From: an uncultured Armatimonadota bacterium
Lineage (GTDB): Bacteria; Armatimonadota; Fimbriimonadia; Fimbriimonadales; Fimbriimonadaceae
DNA length: 58,131 bases
Reading direction: 5' to 3'
NCBI GenBank assembly: GCA_903904815.1
Contig: CAIVDU010000086.1
Location: 1 to 58,131 of the forward strand
How positions within the stretch are numbered: position 1 is the first letter of the stretch; the number at the start of each line of letters is the position of its first letter. Shown one piece after another: positions 53,490-58,131 of the stretch. A program made the translations under genes and the position numbers. Below the pieces are notes generated by a model, which worked only from the letters and a program-made list of their open reading frames with translations, did not search any database and was not told the DNA's origin.

Positions 53490-55283
53490 CTAATCCGATT
53501 TAACCGGAGTCGTAGGGGCGGACACGCCGTTCTCGTTGAACGACTGGATCTGGAAGTAGTAGGTTCGGCTCTTGTCCATTGCTCGGAAGTAGTACTCGTT
53601 GCTCCCGTACACCATCACGCTCGTATACATCTTGTCCGGCGCGAACCCGCTACGGATGATATATCCCGTCGCCTCATCTTCGGGCCGCCACTTCAACCAG
53701 GCGTTGCGGCGATCAGCCCCGAGGCCATGGTACTCCGGGCCCGGAACCCGATCTGCCCGGAGAGGAACAAAGCCCTGAACCGGCGCTGGCTTCTGCCCGT
53801 GCCCCAGCCCAAACACCCTAAGCCCGCTAATCGCAAACTTCCCGGTCGGCATATGGACGTTCTCAAGCTTCACGTACCGGGCCTCGATCGGGCGACTCAA
53901 CTCGACGTAGTCGTGCGGCACGTCGGTCTTGTTCTGAGACTTATCCGCCACCGTCTCCCAGTGCCGCCCATCCCGCGAAGCGAGGAGTCGGTACTGGTGG
54001 AAAGTCCCCTGCTGCTTGCCCAGGAACTCCGCATCCTGGTCCGCATAGTCGATCTGGACTGCACGAACCGTACTGATCCCACCGAGGTCGCTTTGGATCC
54101 ATTCATCCGGCCCAGCCGTCTTCGCGCTCCAGTAGGTCCGGATACTCTCGTCAACCGCGTAATTCGGCATATACCCACCCAACGTCGAGGACACCGTAAC
54201 CGGCTTGTTGTAGTTCAGAAGCATCCACCCGGTGAAACCGCCCGCCGGTTGGGTATCGGCGGCCGACCGATGAGGCAAGTAGGTCGGATAGTCCCCGAAC
54301 GTCGTGTCGCAGTGCATGATCCCATCCGCGTCGAAGCCAGCCGGCCAAATCCCGATGCGCCGCTCGAAGCTGTTCTTGACCGCGATGGTGATCGTAGAGA
54401 CATGCCACCAGTTCTGCGCGTTATCTTGGAACGTGGCCCCGTGCCCAGCCCCGCGGGCAAAGCCTCCGGGCTTGTAAGAGAGCGGGTTGTGCGCCTGGTA
54501 CTCGAACGGGCCGAGAGGGTGGTCACTGACGTAGACACCGTCTCCGTAGCCGCTGAATTCTGTGCCAGGAGCGCCGTACTGCAGATAGTATTTGCCCCCG
54601 TGCTTGGTCATCCAAGACCCTTCGATGAACGGACGAAGGAATGTATTGTCGTTTGCCTCGCCGAACCGCTCCCACCCATGCTCGTCGTCGTGGAGGTTGA
54701 TCAGTTCCTTATGCTCACCCATGGGCTCAAACGACTTGGGATCGATCTGCCAACCGTAGATCGGGAAGACGTTGCTGGAGCCGTGGTACATGTACAGCTT
54801 CCCGTCATCGTCCAGGAACCAGGAAGGGTCCCACCCACCCGGCTTGAACTCGTGAATCGCCTCGTGCCAGTCGTCTACCTTCGGATCGCTGCTCACCCAG
54901 ATCGGGAAATTTGCCGCGTAAGTCGAGCCGATCACGTAAAGCTTGTCATTCATCACCCAAACTGCCGGCGCGCAAAGGTCGTCGTAAACCTTGTGCTCAG
55001 GTCGCAGAAAGTGCCTGGCAACGAAATGCCACGAGACCATGTCGGGACTCCACCAGTAACCCCACTGATTCGTGGAGAACAGATAGTAGTCCCCCCTGAA
55101 CAGCACCACCACCGGATCCGCCGTGGCCCGATGCTTCCCCTGCGTGGCAAAGTCGGGAATCGGCGTGTAGCCGTAGTCCACGTTGATCGGGTTGCAGTAA
55201 GTGATCTGACGATCTGTCGGCGTCACCAGGTCGTGAGGAGCATGGATGGCAAGCGCGGCAACAAGCAAGCTAAGCATCGACAT
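53490..55283 (-). CDS. Glycoside hydrolase family 43 protein with F5/8C-like and Fn3 domains
   Basis: 597 residues from the ATG at 55283, which opens a signal peptide (MSMLSLLVAALAIHA); the longer frame to 55340 enters a repeat. The five-bladed GH43 propeller (about 25-350) shows base Asp ATADPVVVLFRGDYYLFSTN, the modulator Asp in GGWDPSWFLDDDGKLYMYH, and the acid Glu in RPFIEGSWMTKHGGKYYLQY. A discoidin-like (F5/8C) domain (about 355-480, PVTVSSTLGGYMPNYAVDES) and an Fn3-like end (WLKWRPEDEATGYIIRSG) follow. It is expected to release arabinose or xylose side groups from plant polymers. Confidence 0.9.
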   Translation of the reverse strand: MSMLSLLVAALAIHAPHDLVTPTDRQITYCNPINVDYGYTPIPDFATQGKHRATADPVVVLFRGDYYLFSTNQWGYWWSPDMVSWHFVARHFLRPEHKVYDDLCAPAVWVMNDKLYVIGSTYAANFPIWVSSDPKVDDWHEAIHEFKPGGWDPSWFLDDDGKLYMYHGSSNVFPIYGWQIDPKSFEPMGEHKELINLHDDEHGWERFGEANDNTFLRPFIEGSWMTKHGGKYYLQYGAPGTEFSGYGDGVYVSDHPLGPFEYQAHNPLSYKPGGFARGAGHGATFQDNAQNWWHVSTITIAVKNSFERRIGIWPAGFDADGIMHCDTTFGDYPTYLPHRSAADTQPAGGFTGWMLLNYNKPVTVSSTLGGYMPNYAVDESIRTYWSAKTAGPDEWIQSDLGGISTVRAVQIDYADQDAEFLGKQQGTFHQYRLLASRDGRHWETVADKSQNKTDVPHDYVELSRPIEARYVKLENVHMPTGKFAISGLRVFGLGHGQKPAPVQGFVPLRADRVPGPEYHGLGADRRNAWLKWRPEDEATGYIIRSGFAPDKMYTSVMVYGSNEYYFRAMDKSRTYYFQIQSFNENGVSAPTTPVKSD

Positions 55284-55321
55284 TGATGAAATGAGTATCT
55301 CACGTCCTGGCGACGCCGTGG

Positions 55322-55482
55322 GCTCTGTTCGCGGTCCCATCGCTGGCCAAACCTACGATATTCGGATACCGCAATCGGAGCCAGCGCCTACATGGGTTTA
55401 GCGTAGCCGCGAACTCTGTTCGCGCTTCCCTCGCTGGTCAACTTCGCGATGTCCGGAAACCGCAGGCGGAGCCAGTGGCTAC
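55322..55482 (+). repeat. Two imperfect tandem copies of a 70-base unit, period 91 bases
   Basis: CTCTGTTCGCG at 55323 recurs at 55414, and GGAGCCAG (55377 region) recurs 91 bases on; the two 70-base blocks are clearly similar between. The second copy holds CGCGAAC-tct-GTTCGCG, a 7-bp hairpin. It lies upstream of the GH43 start. Confidence 0.55.
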
Positions 55483-55681
55483 TTAATCGCGTAAGCGAAC
55501 CAGCCCCCTGTAGTCGGGCTGTTGTCCTAAGATCCATTGACTTGCGTGAGAACCTCACAAAAGGCCTAACATTGGGAGTCGGCGGCACGAAACCGCCGGA
55601 TACCGGATCGTGACGGTCGTATTGGGGTGAGTCCCCTAGAGGCGACCCTGATATGGTGAGATTGCTCGCAAGGAGTCAAAG
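55483..55681 (+). promoter_or_regulatory. Leader region of the transhydrogenase genes
   Basis: CGGCGG/CCGCCG hairpin near 55583-55601 and a strong AAGGAG ribosome site (55670-55675) 6 bases before the pntAA ATG at 55682. No promoter is clear. With 55341-55482 the gene-free stretch is about 340 bases. Confidence 0.4.
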
Positions 55682-56812
55682 ATGATTGTAGGCGTGGTTC
55701 GAGAGACCGCCGCCGGCGAGAGACGAGTTGCCCTCGTCCCCACTGGTGTAGCGGCTCTCAAAAAAGCCAAGCTCGATGTTCTCGTCGAGGTGGATGCCGG
55801 TCTGAGTGCCGGCTTCTCTAATGATGCGTACACGCATGCCGGAGCGGAAATCGTTTCCGCCGCTGACATCGGAACCCGCTCGGATGTGGTGCTTGCCGTC
55901 CAGCGGCCAGAAGTAACCCTGAAGGCGAATCAAGTAGGGATCGCCGTTTATGATCCCTTGACCTTTCCAGACAAGGTGCCTGCAGCGTCGGGAGCCACGC
56001 TCTTTTCTCTCGATCTTGTTCCCCGCACGACAAGGGCACAGGCGATGGACGTCCTCTCGTCCCAGGCCAACCTTGGTGGCTACCTCGGCGTCCTCATCGG
56101 CGCGACTGAGCTCACCAAGATCCTTCCGATGATGACCACCGCCGCCGGAACGATTCCGCCAGCGAGAGTCCTTATCCTCGGCGCTGGCGTCGCCGGACTC
56201 CAGGCCATCGCGACCGCCCGACGACTCGGAGCGATCGTGAGCGCCTACGACGTCCGCGCGGCCGTCAAAGAACAGGTCGAGAGCCTCGGCGCTCGATTCG
56301 TCGAACTTCCTCTTGAGACAGAGTCGGCCCAAGACGCCGGCGGCTACGCCAAGGCGCTCGGTGAAGAGTTCTACGCCAAGCAGCGACAACTCCTCGGAGA
56401 CGTCCTCGCGGAAACCGACCTCGTCATCACCACCGCCGCCGTCCCCGGCATGAAGGCCCCCATCCTGGTCACCGAACCAATGGCATCCCGCATGGCCCGA
56501 GGATCCGTCATCGTCGATCTCGCCGCCGAACGTGGTGGAAACTGCGAACTCACGAAACCCGGCGAGACCGTTGAGCACAACGGCGTTCGCATCCTTGGAC
56601 CGCTGAACTTGCCCTCCCATCTCGCCACCAACGCGAGCCAACTGTTCAGCAAGAACGTCCAGACATTCCTCTTGAACATGGTCAAGGATGGCCAGTTCAA
56701 TCTGAATCTAGAAGACCCCATCGTCTCCGGATCACTCATTGCCAAGGGCGGTGAAGTGGTCCATCCAAGGGTTCAGGAAGTGCTTCGATCACGGGAGGAA
56801 GTCCGTGGCTAA
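55682..56812 (+). CDS. pntAA: NAD(P) transhydrogenase subunit alpha part 1 (dI, NAD(H)-binding)
   Basis: 376 residues, soluble dI subunit. The N-terminal domain begins VGVVRETAAGERRVALVPTG; the central NAD-binding part has RVLILGAGVAGLQAIATARR (GxGxxG) and the YDVRAAVKEQVESLGARF segment, then LVITTAAVPGMKAPILVT and GSVIVDLAAERGGNCELTKP. The membrane dII part is absent here and is encoded by the next gene, as in bacteria with split pntAA. Length fits dI (about 380). The next gene starts at GTG 56805, overlapping by 8 bases, with GGGAGG 6 bases before it. Confidence 0.95.
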   Translation: MIVGVVRETAAGERRVALVPTGVAALKKAKLDVLVEVDAGLSAGFSNDAYTHAGAEIVSAADIGTRSDVVLAVQRPEVTLKANQVGIAVYDPLTFPDKVPAASGATLFSLDLVPRTTRAQAMDVLSSQANLGGYLGVLIGATELTKILPMMTTAAGTIPPARVLILGAGVAGLQAIATARRLGAIVSAYDVRAAVKEQVESLGARFVELPLETESAQDAGGYAKALGEEFYAKQRQLLGDVLAETDLVITTAAVPGMKAPILVTEPMASRMARGSVIVDLAAERGGNCELTKPGETVEHNGVRILGPLNLPSHLATNASQLFSKNVQTFLLNMVKDGQFNLNLEDPIVSGSLIAKGGEVVHPRVQEVLRSREEVRG

Positions 56813-58131
56813 TCTCATCTCAAACCTCTTCATTTTCCTTCTCGCGACCTTTCTCGGGTTGGAAATCATTCGGCGAGTCTCGCCGCTTCTGCACACGCCG
56901 CTGATGTCGTTGACCAACGCCATCTCGGCCATCTCGCTCGTCGGCTCGCTGACGCTGCTCGGTCGGGCGGAGTCTCAACTCAGCACGATTCTCGGCGGAA
57001 TCGCGGTTGTCGCCTCGATGACCAACGTGGTCTCCGGCTTCTTGATCACTGAGCGCATGCTCAAGATGTTCAAAACGAAGTCGCCAGCCGCCGCTGGAGC
57101 GGCTCACTCGATCATCTTCCCCGTGTTCGTGATCGCCGCCATCAGCACCGGCACCGTCGACGTTACTCAACACGGCATCACCGACTTCACCTACCTGATC
57201 GGCGCCGCCCTGTTCGTGCTTTCGCTCAAGTGGATGAACCACCCGAGCTCCGCCAAGCACAGCGTTTTGGCGGGTGAAGCGGGTATGGCCCTCGCCATCT
57301 TCGGAACGATCTTCGCCCTGGCGAACGACCCCGAGCTCAATGGAAAGGCGCCCGCGTACGGCTACATCGCCATCGCGCTCGCCCTCGGCGCCATCATCGG
57401 CTACCCCATCTCCCGCGTGGCGATGACGGCGGTTCCCCAACGAACTGCCTTCTCTCACGCCTTCGGTGGTTTGGCCGCCGGTCTGGTCGGAACGGCCGAA
57501 TATTTCCGGTCGATTGCGGCCGCAGATGGCACTACCCCGAGCTCGATGACCACCGCGATCATCTGCTTGGAAGTCCTCCTGGGATTCATCACCTTCACCG
57601 GTTCGCTGGTTGCGTTCGGCAAACTTGCCGAAAAACTCCCTCAGCGACCGATCACCTATCCGGGGCAGAACCTCGTCAATGGCATTCTTTTCGTGATCGC
57701 CATTGGCTGCGCGATCGGAGTCATCGCCAACCCGAGCCTCCAGTTCGTGTACCTCGGATTTGGCTTCATGGCCCTCGTCTTCGGCGTCCTGCTTGTCATG
57801 CCGATTGGCGGAGCGGACATGCCGACTGTCATCTCGCTCTTGAACTCCTACGCTGGCCTTTCGGCCTGCGCTATGGGATTCGTTCTGAATAGCCCGATGC
57901 TGATCATCGCGGGCGCACTCGACGGCTCCAGCGGTTTGATCCTCAGCATCATCATGTGCAAGGCGATGAACCGATCGTTTGGAAACGTTCTGTTCGGCGC
58001 CTTCGGCAAGGCAACCGTCGCCAAAGCCCTTGGTGAAGCGAAGCCGGTCCGAAGCGCCAGCCCTGAAGAAGCGGCCTCGATCCTCGCCAACGCGATGAAC
58101 GTCGTGATTGTGCCTGGCTACGGAATGGCGG
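56805..58131 (+). CDS. Fused NAD(P) transhydrogenase alpha-part-2/beta subunit, 5' part (cut by window edge)
   Basis: From the GTG at 56805 the frame is open to the window end (442 codons). The first roughly 95 residues are a PntAB subunit: LISNLFIFLLATFLGLEIIR, RVSPLLHTPLMSLTNAISAI and STILGGIAVVASMTNVVSGF. After a linker with another hydrophobic stretch, a PntB subunit begins with DFTYLIGAALFVLSLKWMNH and continues through QRTAFSHAFGGLAAGLVGTA to MPTVISLLNSYAGLSACAMG and the start of the NADP(H)-binding dIII (MNVVIVPGYGMA). No stop or start separates the two parts, so PntAB and PntB are one chain. The C-terminus is outside the window. Confidence 0.9.
   Translation, partial: MANLISNLFIFLLATFLGLEIIRRVSPLLHTPLMSLTNAISAISLVGSLTLLGRAESQLSTILGGIAVVASMTNVVSGFLITERMLKMFKTKSPAAAGAAHSIIFPVFVIAAISTGTVDVTQHGITDFTYLIGAALFVLSLKWMNHPSSAKHSVLAGEAGMALAIFGTIFALANDPELNGKAPAYGYIAIALALGAIIGYPISRVAMTAVPQRTAFSHAFGGLAAGLVGTAEYFRSIAAADGTTPSSMTTAIICLEVLLGFITFTGSLVAFGKLAEKLPQRPITYPGQNLVNGILFVIAIGCAIGVIANPSLQFVYLGFGFMALVFGVLLVMPIGGADMPTVISLLNSYAGLSACAMGFVLNSPMLIIAGALDGSSGLILSIIMCKAMNRSFGNVLFGAFGKATVAKALGEAKPVRSASPEEAASILANAMNVVIVPGYGMA

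Noticed and set aside
53460-55286. 608-residue plus-strand open frame
   Set aside because: Exactly opposite the GH43 gene, which has a signal peptide and catalytic motifs; the antisense product is Arg/Pro/Val-biased.
55676-56641. 321-residue minus-strand open frame
   Set aside because: Antisense to pntAA; Gly/Asp-rich low-complexity product.

Overview
The window looks like chromosomal DNA from a free-living, plant-polymer-degrading bacterium, most likely Armatimonadota (Fimbriimonas-like). This is an inference from the gene mix, not from a marker gene. The pointers are a type IV-prepilin-like exported protein with an H-X9-DG-type tail, two PEP-CTERM proteins, a TIGR03790 protein, bacillithiol rather than glutathione synthesis genes, many secreted glycoside hydrolases each with its own LacI-type regulator, and very few mobile elements.

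Layout. 1-6.1 kb: the 5' part of a GH9 cellulase behind a LacI regulator, an acetyltransferase remnant, a second LacI gene, a secreted protein of unknown function, a small lipoprotein-like gene and a prepilin-like gene. 6.2-14.2 kb: an orphan LytS-type sensor kinase, a GNAT enzyme, a BTAD/NB-ARC (AfsR-like) regulator and, divergent from it, a 969-residue secreted protein. 14.3-25 kb: a PhnB-like protein, a beta-propeller protein, an M48 protease, a GH44 glucanase, a DUF3024 protein, an S53 sedolisin with four Ig-like repeats, and a CE1 esterase divergent from a GH3 enzyme. 27.5-28.5 kb: a LacI gene whose candidate operator also occurs between the CE1 and GH3 genes. 28.9-36 kb: one minus-strand operon with a Tat-exported PIG-L hydrolase, a 43-residue membrane peptide, a Na+/solute symporter, a half-length BshC-like protein, BshB1 and BshA. 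36-43 kb: DUF2911, half of a GH74 propeller, an RHH/PIN toxin-antitoxin pair with a frameshifted toxin, and a sugar ABC transporter without an ATPase. 43-52.3 kb: a YncE/phosphoesterase, two PEP-CTERM genes, a frameshifted TPR-thioredoxin gene, an ArsR/SRPBCC pair, tRNA-Val and a methyltransferase. 52.3-58.1 kb: TIGR03790 and GH43 genes, then transhydrogenase pntAA followed by a fused pntAB-pntB that runs off the right edge.

How it fits together. The GH9, GH44, CE1, GH3, GH43 and half-GH74 proteins plus the MalFG-type importer describe extracellular breakdown and uptake of cellulose, xylan or xyloglucan, under local LacI-type control. Bacillithiol synthesis and transhydrogenase point to thiol and NADPH redox housekeeping. 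The two least expected items are the compact BshC-like protein in an otherwise complete bacillithiol operon, and a three-box TATACG-type element with matching spacing in front of two large exported-protein genes, one of them divergent from the AfsR-like regulator gene.
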